This document shows positions 51,860 to 61,532 of a DNA stretch of 64,000 nt, piece after piece. The position numbers and the translations under genes were made by a program. Numbering within the stretch: position 1 is the first letter of the stretch; each line of letters starts with the position of its first letter. A model generated the notes under the pieces. It ran no database searches. It was not told the origin of the DNA and saw only the letters and a program-made list of their open reading frames with translations. The DNA is from Cyclobacteriaceae bacterium (lineage in GTDB: Bacteria > Bacteroidota > Bacteroidia > Cytophagales > Cyclobacteriaceae): assembly GCA_016787645.1 (NCBI GenBank), contig JAEUUF010000015.1, positions 62,001 through 126,000 of the forward strand, read 5' to 3'.

Positions 51860-51964
51860 GCTTTTGGGCTGGCGGAACGGGTTCGTCGTGCGGCTATACT
51901 GCAGGTTCTATGAGAGCCTCTAAGATGGCACGGGAACCCGCCGGAGCCCCGGAAGATGGTCAGG

Positions 51965-52402
51965 TCAGACGACTTCGATGGCCTTCACCAGTTTGGCCTT
52001 ATCAATGGCTTTCTTCAGCAACTGGAGTTTCAGGATTCCATCTTCGTAGTGTGCCTCGATCTTTTCTTCATTGATATTCTCAGGAAGCATGAAGGAGCGG
52101 GAGAAGTTGGAATAGCTGTATTCCTTGCGGGTAAATTCTTTCTCTTTTTCTTCTTTTTCCAGCTTCTTCTCGGCGGAGATAGTCAGCATGCCATTTTCAA
52201 CAGCAATTTTGAAATCCTTCTTGTTCAGCCCAGGAGCAGCCATTTCAACGAAGAACTCTTTTTCAGTTTCCCGAATGTTGACAGAAGGCACAGTAACATT
52301 CTTCATCCAGTCGGAATCGAAAAACTTTTCGTTTTCAAAGAACTCGGGGATCCAGCGATCCGTCAGGAGTGAAGGGAACAACGGGTTTTTCAACAGTTTC
52401 AT
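51965..52402 (-). CDS. Small heat-shock protein (Hsp20/alpha-crystallin)
   Basis: A 145-residue chaperone. The alpha-crystallin domain runs from about residue 38 to 130: MKNVTVPSVNIRETEKEF, VEMAAPGLNKKDFKIAV, then FSRSFMLPENINEEKIEA and the hydrophobic C-terminal beta strands with GILKLQLLKK. The C-terminus lacks a clear I-x-I tail (ends AKLVKAIEVV, with VKAI). It prevents aggregation of unfolded proteins under stress. The start is preceded by AAAGGAGGATG-like GAGG sequence (CCTCCTTTTTT on the plus strand), a strong Shine-Dalgarno for this organism. Confidence 0.95.
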   Translation of the reverse strand: MKLLKNPLFPSLLTDRWIPEFFENEKFFDSDWMKNVTVPSVNIRETEKEFFVEMAAPGLNKKDFKIAVENGMLTISAEKKLEKEEKEKEFTRKEYSYSNFSRSFMLPENINEEKIEAHYEDGILKLQLLKKAIDKAKLVKAIEVV

Positions 52403-52519
52403 ACATCCTCCTTTTTTAGTGGTTTAACGAATCAGGTTTATATTTTTTTGACACTACCAAGCTAGGATAATAGCACAGGCGACTTCAATGATCGAAGGTC
52501 AGGGGGCTGCTGATCTTTG

Positions 52520-54778
52520 TCAGCGGGTAGGCTGGTTGGGCGAGGAGGGTGGCTGCGCAAATTCGCGGTAGAGCTGCCGGATTTGAGTCACCGCCGTCAC
52601 AATATCCCTCGCGGCCAGCAGGATGCGAACCTGGAGTAAACCCATCCGGTTGCCCAGTTCGTCTTGCTGGATCTTCTGGATCTGAACATCCAGGCTGGAG
52701 CGGATAAATTCCTGCAGTTTTTTGCACTGCTCTTCAATACCTTTTTCGTCCTCGAAGTTCATGCCCTCGATGCTCTGGGCCACCATATCCACATAAGCCG
52801 AAATCTTGCTTTCCAGCTCATTAATAATTTGCTGGAATTCTCCTTTGGGCACCGAGTGGTGATTGATGATGTGGTTGGTGGTGATTTCACTGATCAGGTG
52901 AGCCCGCTGGTATAAATGCTGAACTTGGTCAAAAACAAGGATGTACAGCCGCCCGGCGCCCAGGTGGCCTTTCTTGATGCGCCGGACGTACTTAATGATC
53001 TTGTGGTGAAGCTTCTCATTCTGCTCCTTCAGTTTCAACACCTCTTCATTGGATTTCACCAGCGTGTTGCGATCCCCCTTGTTCAGCGCGCGCAGGCTGA
53101 GCTGCATGATTTTGCGAAGCGATTTCAAATTCTTGGTAGTGCTGGCCTTGCTTTCCTCGACCATCTGGTGAATGTCCAATTCACCGCCCTGGAACACCTG
53201 GCTGAGTACCTTCTCTTCGGCCTGCTTCTGATTGAAGAGGATGTGGCTGCGAATCAGCAGGAAAATGGCCGCTGCGGCCAAGGCAAAGAAACCGATGAAA
53301 CCAGTGTGGTATATAATTAATGCCATGGTTCCGGCTGAAGTGAAAGCCACCACGGCCGTTATCAGCCAGCTGGCAATTACATTGACCACGCCCGCAACCC
53401 GGTATACAGCGCTTTCCCGCCCCCAAGCCATGTCGGCAAAAGACGTACCCATGGCGACCATGAAGGTGACAAAGGTGGTGGAGAGGGGCAACTTTTTGGA
53501 GGTGCCATACGCAATGAGCATGCTCGATACGAGCAGGTTGATGGAGGCCCGGAGCAAATCGAAGGAAGGAGCCTCCCGGTCGCCTCGGTACAGGTTAGTC
53601 AGTTTGGCGAATCGTGCACTGATAAAGCCGGAAATTCTTGGCGGCACAAGCCGGTCCACCCATTCACCAATTTGAACGCTGGATCCCACAATGGCGCGTG
53701 AAACGATATTGGACTTGAATAACTCATCACCCTCTTCCTGTCGACCCAATGAAACTTCAGTTTGTGTGACTTTTCTGGCCTTGGCATTAGTCCATAGCGT
53801 GATTACCATAATTACACCAGCAATCAGCAAGAGCCAATAAGGGGTGCTTACCTGCCCCTTAAGTATATCCATGCTGTAAGCGGCAGGATCCAGGCCGGAT
53901 GCCTGCCATGACTGAAAGGAAATCAATCCGGCCACGGGCACACCTATAAAATTAACCAGGTCATTGGCGGCAAAGGCCATCGCCAGGGAAAAGGTGCCCA
54001 GGAGCACCACGAATTTCAAGGGATTGATCTTCTTCCACCACATCAGTGACTGCACAAGGATGCTGAAAACCACCACCGATACAATCAGGATGTTGCGCGT
54101 ATTTTCCATGATCCAGCTTACCTGCTCATTCGTTACCAGGAAGCTTCCCTTGGCTCCCTTGATCAGCAGAAAGTAAACAATCGAGGTAATGGCAATACCG
54201 CTGAATAAGGCACCATATTTTTTCAGGCTCGTCTCCAGGTCAAATGAGAATATGATCCGAAGGATGTGTTGAATGATCGAACCAAAGACAAACGAAAGAA
54301 GTACCGAAAGGAAAATGCCGCTAATGATGGTAATGGCGCTCGATACATTAATGACTTCATGCAAGTCTGGAAATCCGAGGTTCCGGTCATAGGACAATAG
54401 GATTCCGGTCACGAAGGCAGCCCCGAGAATTTCAAATACCAGGGATACGGTTGTAGAGGTGGGAAGGCCCAAACTATTGTAGATGTCGAGGAGAATAATG
54501 TCCGTGAGCATGACCGCCATGAAAATGATCATGACCCGATCGAAAGTGAAGAACGAAGGATTGAACAATCCATTACGGGCCACCTCCATCATGCCGCTGG
54601 AGAAAGTACAGCCAACCACCACGCCAACGCTGGCCACAATCAGGATCGTTCTTAAAGGGGCCGCCTTAGAGCCCACCGCAGAGTTCAGAAAATTGACTGC
54701 ATCATTGCTGACCCCAACAACAAGGTCCACAATGGCCGTCGCCAGTAAAACATAGATCAGAATGAGGTAGGGATCCAT
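52520..54778 (-). CDS. PiT-family phosphate transporter with PhoU-like C-terminal domain
   Basis: A 752-residue protein: the N-terminal 520 residues are a PiT-type inorganic phosphate permease with two repeated signatures, VGVSNDAVNFLNSAVGSK and FAANDLVNFIGVPVAG, and about 10-12 helices. The C-terminal 230 residues are soluble and helical (LKSLRKIMQLSLRAL, LVFDQVQHLYQRAHLISE), resembling a PhoU-like regulatory domain fused to the transporter. Low-affinity phosphate uptake is the expected role. The frame is open to 54856, but ATG 54778 begins at the first helix; a TATCTTGC box lies near 54890 on the minus strand. Confidence 0.88.
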   Translation of the reverse strand: MDPYLILIYVLLATAIVDLVVGVSNDAVNFLNSAVGSKAAPLRTILIVASVGVVVGCTFSSGMMEVARNGLFNPSFFTFDRVMIIFMAVMLTDIILLDIYNSLGLPTSTTVSLVFEILGAAFVTGILLSYDRNLGFPDLHEVINVSSAITIISGIFLSVLLSFVFGSIIQHILRIIFSFDLETSLKKYGALFSGIAITSIVYFLLIKGAKGSFLVTNEQVSWIMENTRNILIVSVVVFSILVQSLMWWKKINPLKFVVLLGTFSLAMAFAANDLVNFIGVPVAGLISFQSWQASGLDPAAYSMDILKGQVSTPYWLLLIAGVIMVITLWTNAKARKVTQTEVSLGRQEEGDELFKSNIVSRAIVGSSVQIGEWVDRLVPPRISGFISARFAKLTNLYRGDREAPSFDLLRASINLLVSSMLIAYGTSKKLPLSTTFVTFMVAMGTSFADMAWGRESAVYRVAGVVNVIASWLITAVVAFTSAGTMALIIYHTGFIGFFALAAAAIFLLIRSHILFNQKQAEEKVLSQVFQGGELDIHQMVEESKASTTKNLKSLRKIMQLSLRALNKGDRNTLVKSNEEVLKLKEQNEKLHHKIIKYVRRIKKGHLGAGRLYILVFDQVQHLYQRAHLISEITTNHIINHHSVPKGEFQQIINELESKISAYVDMVAQSIEGMNFEDEKGIEEQCKKLQEFIRSSLDVQIQKIQQDELGNRMGLLQVRILLAARDIVTAVTQIRQLYREFAQPPSSPNQPTR

Positions 54779-55010
54779 AAATGACTGGCAATGCGGGTAG
54801 CTATCGTCTTTGGCAAAGTCCCATTTTTCCCAGGCAACCTGAATGACAAATGTCACCTGAACCTCTCATTTTGATCGCCTTAAATGACCGAATGCGGGCA
54901 AGATATACCGGAAATGAACGCCGGGGATTCATTTCTGTTAGAATTCAAAGCTCTAATGCCCCCGACAATAGTTGGTCTGATTTTGGGGATGAGCCAAGGA
55001 AATACCCACT

Positions 55011-57449
55011 ATGCTGCGAAACTACATTACCATCGCCTGGCGTACCCTCCTTGTTAATCGTCTTTATACTGTAATTAACATCATTGGCCTGACGGTCGGG
55101 ATCAGCAGTTGCCTGGTCATCTACCTGTTGGTGAGCTTCGAGCTAAGCTTCAACCGCTCTTTGCCCGGGGCCGATCGAATCTATCGGATCTATACCTCGT
55201 TCAGCGGTGACTTTGAAGGCACTAATCGGGGTGTAAGCACCGGTGTGCAGGGAGCGGTATCCAGCCAGTTTACCGGGCTCGAATTGGCGGCGCCCTTTCA
55301 CACGACAGGCTGGAAGGTGGAAGTGCCCGGGAAAGACGAACCTCTGGTATTTGACCAAGGGAATAAATTAGCGCTGGTTACTCCAAGCTATTTCTCCCTG
55401 GCAAGTACGAATGAATGGATTCGAGGCTCGGCGGAAGCATTAAGCGAGCCCGGCAAGGTTGTGCTTTCGCTCGATCGGGCGAAGACCTACTTTGGAACGG
55501 ATGACCCGGAATTAATAGTAGGGCGAGAACTTCACTACCACGACTCGCTTGTGGTCACGGTGGCCGGGCTTATTCAGCCGTCAAATGACAGGACCGATTT
55601 CGATTTTACTGACTTCATCTCCTATTCAACCATCGAATCTACTTACCTGAAGAACCGGATCACGCTCAATGATTGGGAGAGTACCAACAGCAGTTCCCAA
55701 TTATTTATCAAGCTTGCTCCTGGAACAACACGGGAGGCCATCGAGGAGCAATTGGTAGGACTTGACAAAGAATACAAAAGGCACAATACCGATAATGGCT
55801 GGGTGGTCAGCTACAAACTCCAGCCCCTTTCAGACCTCCACTATGATACAAAACTCAGCATCTTTGACCAGTCAAGACCGGCTGTGCATCTGGGAACCCT
55901 GACTACCCTCTCCGCGGTAGCGGTCATTCTTTTGGTTTTGGCCTCGATCAATTTTATCAACCTGGAAACTGCACGGGCCGTAAAGCGCGCGCGGGAAGTG
56001 GGGATTCGGAAAGTGCTGGGAAGCACCCGCGGTCAATTGATTCGCCATTTTTTGGCACAAAGTCTCTTGCTCACCCTGTTCGCTGTGCTGGTGGCCATTC
56101 CCGTCACAGAGATGAGCCTCCTTTTTTTTCATGATTTCATGCCTGCTGGTGTTGAGCTAAACCTTTCTCAACCGATGAACCTCTTGTTCCTGGCGGGAAT
56201 TGTGTTGGCGGTGGGAGTACTTTCAGGATTGTATCCCGCGTTTGTCCTGTCTTCATTCCTGCCGGCTATCGCCTTGAAAAGCCAGGGGTACACGGGGGGT
56301 GCGTCTTCGCGCTCCGCTTTCCTTCGAAAAGGGTTGATCGTATTCCAGTTTTCCAGCGCCCAGTTACTGATCATCGGAACACTCGTCATTCTCTCACAGA
56401 TTAATTTCATGCTGAACAAGGACCTGGGATTTGATCGGGATGCCATCATTCACATTTCTCCACCCTGGCAGGAGAAGGAAGAAAAGCGGTTCACCTTGAA
56501 AAATGAATTGGAGCGTGTGCCAGGAGTCGCCCAATTGTCATTGTGTCAATCCCCGCCGGCGACTAACGGATATAGCTCTAATGTTCTTATTCTGAAGAAA
56601 GACGGTGAGGAGATCAGGAAGAGTGTGATGCGGAAATTCGGAGACACCACTTACTTGTCTGTTTATGGAATCCCGTTGGTGGCCGGTCGTAACTTGCAAC
56701 CCAACCATCGGACGGAAATTCTTGTTAACGATGCTTTCCTGAAGGAGTTTGGGCTGACGCGGGAGACGGCCCTCGGCCAGGAAGTTCACCAGGGGAATAG
56801 TCAATCCTATACGATCGTTGGCGTGATGAAGGATTATCATGTATTCTCCCTTCACGCATCGTTTGAGCCGGTATACATGTGCGGCTGGGAGGAGGATCTT
56901 TACGCCATGAGTGTGAAGCTGGCCGTACCATCCGAAGGCCCCCGTGATTTCGGTCCGATCCTGGCCGGCCTGGAAGCGGCCTGGAAGAAGGTTTATCCGG
57001 ACTACAAGTTCAACTACCAGTTCGTCGACGAAACTATCCGTAATTTCTATCAAACTGAACAACGAGTATCGACGCTTACCGGGACTGCGATGGCGCTGGC
57101 CATCATTATCAGTTGCCTCGGTTTGTTTGGGCTTGCCTCTTATACTTCGATCCAGCGATCGAAAGAAGTAGGCATCCGGAAGGTGCTAGGGGCAACCGCG
57201 CAAAATATTATGGTGCTGCTTTCGGGTGATTTCCTGAAACTGGTAATGATCGCGTTTATGATTGCCGCCCCTCTTGCCTGGTGGGGCGCCACCAAGTTTC
57301 TGGATTCATACGCCTTTCATGTTCCTCTGGGAGTTCCACTCTTTATGTATGCCGGAGTAGCCTCGTTGGTGTTGGCTTTTCTAACAGTGGCTTATCAGGC
57401 GCTAAAGACCGCCTTCATGAACCCGGTGGAATCGTTGCGATCGGAATAG
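55011..57449 (+). CDS. FtsX/MacB-type ABC transporter permease
   Basis: A 812-residue permease with the same layout as the one at 45574-47946: first helix VINIIGLTVGISSCLVIYLL, large periplasmic domain, FtsX core LVLASINFINLETARAVK with RAREVGIRKVLGSTRGQLI, a second half and the final IQRSKEVGIRKVLGATAQNI before three helices. A C-terminal FMNPVESLRSE motif is typical of this paralogue family. No ATPase gene is beside it. It is 7 bp from the convergent subtilase gene. The two permeases in this window are paralogues, not a pair from one operon. Confidence 0.93.
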   Translation: MLRNYITIAWRTLLVNRLYTVINIIGLTVGISSCLVIYLLVSFELSFNRSLPGADRIYRIYTSFSGDFEGTNRGVSTGVQGAVSSQFTGLELAAPFHTTGWKVEVPGKDEPLVFDQGNKLALVTPSYFSLASTNEWIRGSAEALSEPGKVVLSLDRAKTYFGTDDPELIVGRELHYHDSLVVTVAGLIQPSNDRTDFDFTDFISYSTIESTYLKNRITLNDWESTNSSSQLFIKLAPGTTREAIEEQLVGLDKEYKRHNTDNGWVVSYKLQPLSDLHYDTKLSIFDQSRPAVHLGTLTTLSAVAVILLVLASINFINLETARAVKRAREVGIRKVLGSTRGQLIRHFLAQSLLLTLFAVLVAIPVTEMSLLFFHDFMPAGVELNLSQPMNLLFLAGIVLAVGVLSGLYPAFVLSSFLPAIALKSQGYTGGASSRSAFLRKGLIVFQFSSAQLLIIGTLVILSQINFMLNKDLGFDRDAIIHISPPWQEKEEKRFTLKNELERVPGVAQLSLCQSPPATNGYSSNVLILKKDGEEIRKSVMRKFGDTTYLSVYGIPLVAGRNLQPNHRTEILVNDAFLKEFGLTRETALGQEVHQGNSQSYTIVGVMKDYHVFSLHASFEPVYMCGWEEDLYAMSVKLAVPSEGPRDFGPILAGLEAAWKKVYPDYKFNYQFVDETIRNFYQTEQRVSTLTGTAMALAIIISCLGLFGLASYTSIQRSKEVGIRKVLGATAQNIMVLLSGDFLKLVMIAFMIAAPLAWWGATKFLDSYAFHVPLGVPLFMYAGVASLVLAFLTVAYQALKTAFMNPVESLRSE

Positions 57450-57456
57450 GTTTATC

Positions 57457-59097
57457 CTATTTCTTGAGTCGGTTGTCGGATTGGGACTGGCGGGAGGCAG
57501 CCAAGGCAAGGGCAGCATAGGCGTTTACGAGGCCACCCGTGACGCTGAGTTCGTTAAATTCCGATTCGCCTCCACCCGGGCGTTTCACTTTCAGGCCATC
57601 AAACTTACGGCTGGAGGTCTTGATGATGTCGGCAATTTGTTCGGCGGTGAAGCCGGGATAATAGGACCAAACCAGCGCGGCAATTCCGGTCACCACCGGT
57701 GCTGCCATGCTGGTTCCGCTCTTGGGTTCATATCCATTGTTGGGTACTGTTGAGTAAATGTCCACGCCCGGGGCAAAAACATCCACTGTCTTCTTACCAT
57801 AGTTTGAAAAATCGGCTACGAATTCTTTCCCGCTTCCGGAAGACGTAGCCCCCACTTCGAGCCAGCCCAAGGCTTCCTTGCCATTGAGGTATTTCCGGTT
57901 GGGGTAGTTGCCCTCTTTGTCATTGTCTTGTCGCTCATTTCCCGACCCATGAATTATCAACACGCCTTTTTTCTGGGCATAGGCCACTGCTTCGTCCACT
58001 ACCTCTTTTTGCGGTGAGATACTCTTTCCAAAGCTCATGTTGATGATTTGAGCTCCGTTGTCGGCAGCATACCGAATCGCGTTGGCAATGTCTTTGTCTC
58101 GTTCGTCCCCATTGGGTACGGCGCGCAGGCTCATGATGCGCACATTATCCGCGATGCCCTTGATGCCGATGGCATTGCTTCGATCAGCAGCGATGATCCC
58201 TGCAACATGGGTTCCGTGCATAGGGTCAGGTCCTTTGATATTGTTGTTGCCATATACGCGTTCACGGGGATTACTGTAATCATCACCGATCAGCACCCGC
58301 GAGTCGTAGTCAGGATTGTAGCCATATTCCACAATGACCCGGTAGTGGTCTACGGCCTCCTGGAGGTTCTTGTGGATTTCTTCAAGGTCGGCGTCATCGC
58401 CGGCGTTACGAAGCATCATCTTGGTAAAGCCTTTGGCAAAACTCACCGACGCGCTGGTCGACCGGAGGGAGTCAATGGCTTCACGGCTGAGGTGGTCCGT
58501 TTGCAGCACGGACTTTAGGGTATCCATGCTCGCCTCCAGGTTCTTGTTCAGTTTCAGGTAATATTCATACTCCGATCGGTTCTCTTCCTGCAGCCGAATA
58601 AATTTGTCTTTTATTTTTTTGAAGGACTCGTACTCCTTTCGCTGTTTGGAGGGAACTTTGTCTTCGGTTACCGTGCCGAATTTCTGCTTTAGCCTAATGT
58701 ACTCACGGGTCAGCTCGTAGCTGTCCTCAATGACTTCACCCCCCTTTCCACCAATAAAATTCCAACCGTGGATATCATCGATGTAACCATTCTGGTCGTC
58801 ATCCATTCCATTGCCGGCAATCTCTTTCGGGTTTGTCCAGATTATTCGTTTCAGGTCTTCATGATCGATGTCGATGCCGGAGTCAATGATGGCTACCGTG
58901 ACAGGGGTGGAGGGACGACCCTTCAGCAATTCGAGGTAGGCGCGTTCGGCACTCACACCCTGCACATGATTTTGTTCGGGGTCCAGCAGAAACCATTCCT
59001 TGGGGACGTCTGAACCCTGACCCAGCGCGGGGTACACGGCTCCACCCAGTACAATAAGAAAAAAGGAAACGAGAAAGCGCCTAAGCGTGAGGGTCAT
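57457..59097 (-). CDS. Secreted subtilisin-like (S8) serine protease
   Basis: A 546-residue protease with a signal peptide (ending GAVYPALGQG). The catalytic triad is visible as Asp in VAIIDSGIDIDHEDL, His in GTHVAGIIAAD and Ser in KSGTSMAAPVVTGIAAL. Residues about 105-245 form an unusually long Lys/Glu-rich helical insert (REYIRLKQKFGTVTED, then LQEENRSEYEYYLKLNK) between the first two triad residues; this is characteristic of a Bacteroidota S8 subgroup. A TATTTTTG -7 box lies upstream on the minus strand. Extracellular or periplasmic protein degradation is expected. Confidence 0.92.
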   Translation of the reverse strand: MTLTLRRFLVSFFLIVLGGAVYPALGQGSDVPKEWFLLDPEQNHVQGVSAERAYLELLKGRPSTPVTVAIIDSGIDIDHEDLKRIIWTNPKEIAGNGMDDDQNGYIDDIHGWNFIGGKGGEVIEDSYELTREYIRLKQKFGTVTEDKVPSKQRKEYESFKKIKDKFIRLQEENRSEYEYYLKLNKNLEASMDTLKSVLQTDHLSREAIDSLRSTSASVSFAKGFTKMMLRNAGDDADLEEIHKNLQEAVDHYRVIVEYGYNPDYDSRVLIGDDYSNPRERVYGNNNIKGPDPMHGTHVAGIIAADRSNAIGIKGIADNVRIMSLRAVPNGDERDKDIANAIRYAADNGAQIINMSFGKSISPQKEVVDEAVAYAQKKGVLIIHGSGNERQDNDKEGNYPNRKYLNGKEALGWLEVGATSSGSGKEFVADFSNYGKKTVDVFAPGVDIYSTVPNNGYEPKSGTSMAAPVVTGIAALVWSYYPGFTAEQIADIIKTSSRKFDGLKVKRPGGGESEFNELSVTGGLVNAYAALALAASRQSQSDNRLKK

Positions 59098-59520
59098 GCG
59101 TTTGATCGTTTAACGAACAAAAATAGGGGGCAAACGGTGTGAGGTCCTAAGAAATGTGAAAAAGGCAGGCAAATATTACGCCGGAAGTCTTCCTTGGAAC
59201 ACTTCAGGAAAGGAAATGATGCAACGGGTCACTTTTGGTTCAACAAATCGAACTGCCATGGTCCAACTCGCTCTGCTTGCCGTCGTCATTTTCTTCACCC
59301 TGTTTTTTTACTACGCAGCCCTCCTTAACCGGGATCATGAATCCAGTATTCACAGGGCAGTTCCGGCACACTAGCCTGGCCATGGAGAAATACCCTACTC
59401 TTTCAGATAGGCCGATCTTAATCGAATGCTAATTGCGTGCTGTCGGTATGAGCGTACTTGATCTTAGGCGTGCCTTGCCCGCCTTCGGCACCTACCAATA
59501 GCCGACAGAAACCCATACTC
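59098..59520. other. Gap without a confident gene
   Basis: This stretch holds the subtilase promoter (TATTTTTG box) and an 11-bp palindrome TCGTTTAACGA near 59106-59116. A possible small membrane-protein ORF starts at GTG 59156 (72 codons, one hydrophobic stretch at MVQLALLAVVIFFTLFFYYA) and ends at 59374, but it has no recognised relatives and no clear start signal. A 14-bp copy of the end of the neighbouring tRNA-Leu gene is at 59478-59491. Confidence 0.4.
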
Positions 59521-59555
59521 AAAAAAAAGACCTGGCTTCTTAAGAAACCAGGTCT
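59521..59555 (-). terminator. Intrinsic terminator of the tRNA transcript
   Basis: On the minus strand an 8-bp perfect stem AGACCTGG / CCAGGTCT (59548-59555 and 59528-59535) with a 12-nt loop is followed by TTTTTTTT. It lies immediately after the tRNA-Leu(CAG) gene and ends the tRNA transcript. Confidence 0.85.
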
Positions 59556-59561
59556 CCAACG

Positions 59562-59643
59562 TGCCGAAGGCGGGACTCGAACCCGCATACCTTGCGGCAC
59601 ACGCCCCTGAAACGTGCGTGTCTACCAATTTCACCACTTCGGC
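59562..59643 (-). tRNA. tRNA-Leu (anticodon CAG)
   Basis: An 82-nt class II tRNA on the minus strand. Acceptor stem GCCGAAG / CTTCGGC with A as discriminator, D-loop GGTAGACAC, anticodon stem CACGT/GCGTG with loop TTCAGGG (anticodon CAG, codon CUG), a long variable arm and the T arm GCGGGTTCGAGTCCCGC. The CCA end is not encoded. It is the last gene of a three-tRNA cluster. Confidence 0.95.
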
Positions 59644-59694
59644 GTCTATTCAATGCCCCTCTCCAATATGGAGAAAGGCCAGGGTTGAGGTGAG

Positions 59695-59776
<82 letters not shown>

Positions 59777-59827
59777 AAATCCTTAGCAAGGCGGCAAAGG
59801 TAAAAAAGCTTTCCGTTTCACCCAACG

Positions 59828-59880
59828 CCTCGACAAGCTCCGCTCAAAGTCCACCAAAAGGCCCCTGAGCCTGTCGAAGG
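59828..59880. repeat. Imperfect inverted repeat of a dispersed type
   Basis: CCTCGACAAGCTC (59828-59840) and GAGCCTGTCGAAGG (59867-59880) are imperfect inverted copies. Sequences such as CCTTCGACAGGCTCAGG recur as intergenic repeats in many Bacteroidota genomes, as far as I recall. The element sits between two tRNA genes. Confidence 0.45.
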
Positions 59881-59895
59881 GGTCCCGTGGAAGGG

Positions 59896-59968
<73 letters not shown>

Positions 59969-60118
59969 TTTTATTATAGTTCCCTGCCCGTCTATTCCCG
60001 GCAAGGGACCACAAAAGTAGAATTTCTGGGAAATTCTGGTGCTAAAATCTTGATGCAGAAAGAAATTTCCTCACCGGCAGGGTCAACGGGCAATTCTGAC
60101 CTTATGTATCTTACCTCC

Positions 60119-61279
60119 ATGAATGGAACAGTTACCTTTTCAATTCTTGGGGGAGGCATCGGCGGACTTTCATTGGCAATCGCGTTGCAGCGAAAAGGCA
60201 TCTCCTGTGCCGTTTTCGAGGCTGCCCCAGCTTTCAAACCATTGGGCGCTGGTCTGGGATTGGCGGGTAATGCAGTCAAAGCCTATGCGGACATAGGCAT
60301 TGATAACCAGGTGATCGCCGCTGGGAAAAAACTTCGGTTTGCGAATCTTAAGGACCAAAAAGGAAATTTGATCAGCCGGACTGATGTCGAGGCCATGACG
60401 CGAAAGTTTGGAGTCGTCAATAGCTTTACGATTCATCGCGCCGATCTCCACGACATCCTCTTTGGCATGGTCGCGCCCGGCACGGTTCAATTGGGCAAGG
60501 CCGCTATCGACTTTAGCCAGGATGACCAGGGAGTCACGATAACTTTTGCCGATGGTACTTCCGTCCGTTCAGACTACCTCGTTGCCGCAGATGGCATTCA
60601 TTCCGTCGTGCGCAAAAAGTTGCTTCCGAAAAGCACGCCCAGGTATTCCGGTTATACATGTTGGAGGGCAGTGACTGAGGGTTTCCCGGAAGGGATGAAC
60701 CTGGACGAGACCAGTGAATCCTGGGGACCCGGCAGACGCTTTGGTGCAGTGCCGTTGACGAACCGGCGGGTGTACTGGTTCGCCACACTGAACGCTCCCC
60801 GGCAGGATCCGAAAATGCGTGATGCCCGAATTGCTGATCTGCACAAATTCTACGAGGGTTTTCATTTTCCCATTCCAGAACTCCTGGCGATGACCCGCGA
60901 TGATCAACTTATCTGGAGTGACATCATAGACCTCAAGCCCATAAGACAATTTGCCTTTGGTCGCGTGCTGCTCATTGGCGACGCAGCCCACGCAACGACA
61001 CCCAACCTGGGCCAGGGAGCCTGCATGGCCATCGAAGACGCTGCAACGCTCGCCAACGCGTTGGTCAAGTATGAACCTGCGGAAGCGTTCCAGCGGTTTG
61101 AAGAACACCGCATCAACCGAACCACTGGAATTGTGAATCAATCCTGGACCCTCGGCAAGATTGCACAAGTGGAAAATCGATTCATCACTTCCCTGCGTAA
61201 CGGATTCTTCCGAATTCTGCCCGGATCAGCTATTGAAAAGCAACTGAAAGAACTCTACGAAGTTTCCTTTCAGCCTTAG
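60119..61279 (+). CDS. FAD-dependent monooxygenase (group A, p-hydroxybenzoate hydroxylase-like)
   Basis: A 386-residue flavoprotein. Signature motifs are ILGGGIGGLSLAIALQRKG at the N-terminus (GxGxxG), the DG-type VAADGIHSVVRKKLLP and the third FAD motif VLLIGDAAHATTPNLGQGAC. This is the class of single-component hydroxylases with NAD(P)H and FAD, similar to salicylate hydroxylase and TetX-like enzymes; which substrate it takes is unknown. The open frame begins at 59942 inside the tRNA-Thr gene, so a start at ATG 60119 (or 60104) is required. Confidence 0.9.
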   Translation: MNGTVTFSILGGGIGGLSLAIALQRKGISCAVFEAAPAFKPLGAGLGLAGNAVKAYADIGIDNQVIAAGKKLRFANLKDQKGNLISRTDVEAMTRKFGVVNSFTIHRADLHDILFGMVAPGTVQLGKAAIDFSQDDQGVTITFADGTSVRSDYLVAADGIHSVVRKKLLPKSTPRYSGYTCWRAVTEGFPEGMNLDETSESWGPGRRFGAVPLTNRRVYWFATLNAPRQDPKMRDARIADLHKFYEGFHFPIPELLAMTRDDQLIWSDIIDLKPIRQFAFGRVLLIGDAAHATTPNLGQGACMAIEDAATLANALVKYEPAEAFQRFEEHRINRTTGIVNQSWTLGKIAQVENRFITSLRNGFFRILPGSAIEKQLKELYEVSFQP

Positions 61280-61421
61280 GTCGATTGATCTTTTCGGCCC
61301 TAACGACCATTGGGTAGCACACTTCCTAACATTCGTTGTCGAAAAATATTTTGACCGCACGTTGGATGTGGTCACAATTATTTTCATTCTTGTCAACTCA
61401 GCGAATCAATTGCTCTGCAAA

Positions 61422-61532
61422 ATGAATTTGTCGAAAACGTTTGCCCTGGTTTTTTCCCTGCGCTCCGTCGCCAATCCGTTGATTGTGGTGCTGGTGATTA
61501 TTATTCAACTCCATCTCCCGGGGCGACAATGA
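61422..61532 (+). CDS. Branched-chain amino acid leader peptide (ilv attenuator)
   Basis: A 36-codon ORF with the C-terminal half NPLIVVLVIIIQLHLPGRQ: Ile, Val and Leu fill nine of ten consecutive codons (20-28 and 30). It ends 27 bases before a perfect 10-bp terminator hairpin with a T run, and the next gene is ilvE. This is the structure of an ilv attenuator leader peptide. Ribosomes short of charged Ile, Val or Leu tRNA should stall here. It is too short for standard gene finding. Confidence 0.85.
   Translation: MNLSKTFALVFSLRSVANPLIVVLVIIIQLHLPGRQ

Noticed and set aside
59156-59374. 72-codon ORF with a hydrophobic stretch
   Set aside because: It starts with GTG, has no relatives I recognise and no clear ribosome site. 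It is mentioned in the gap entry, but not called as a gene.
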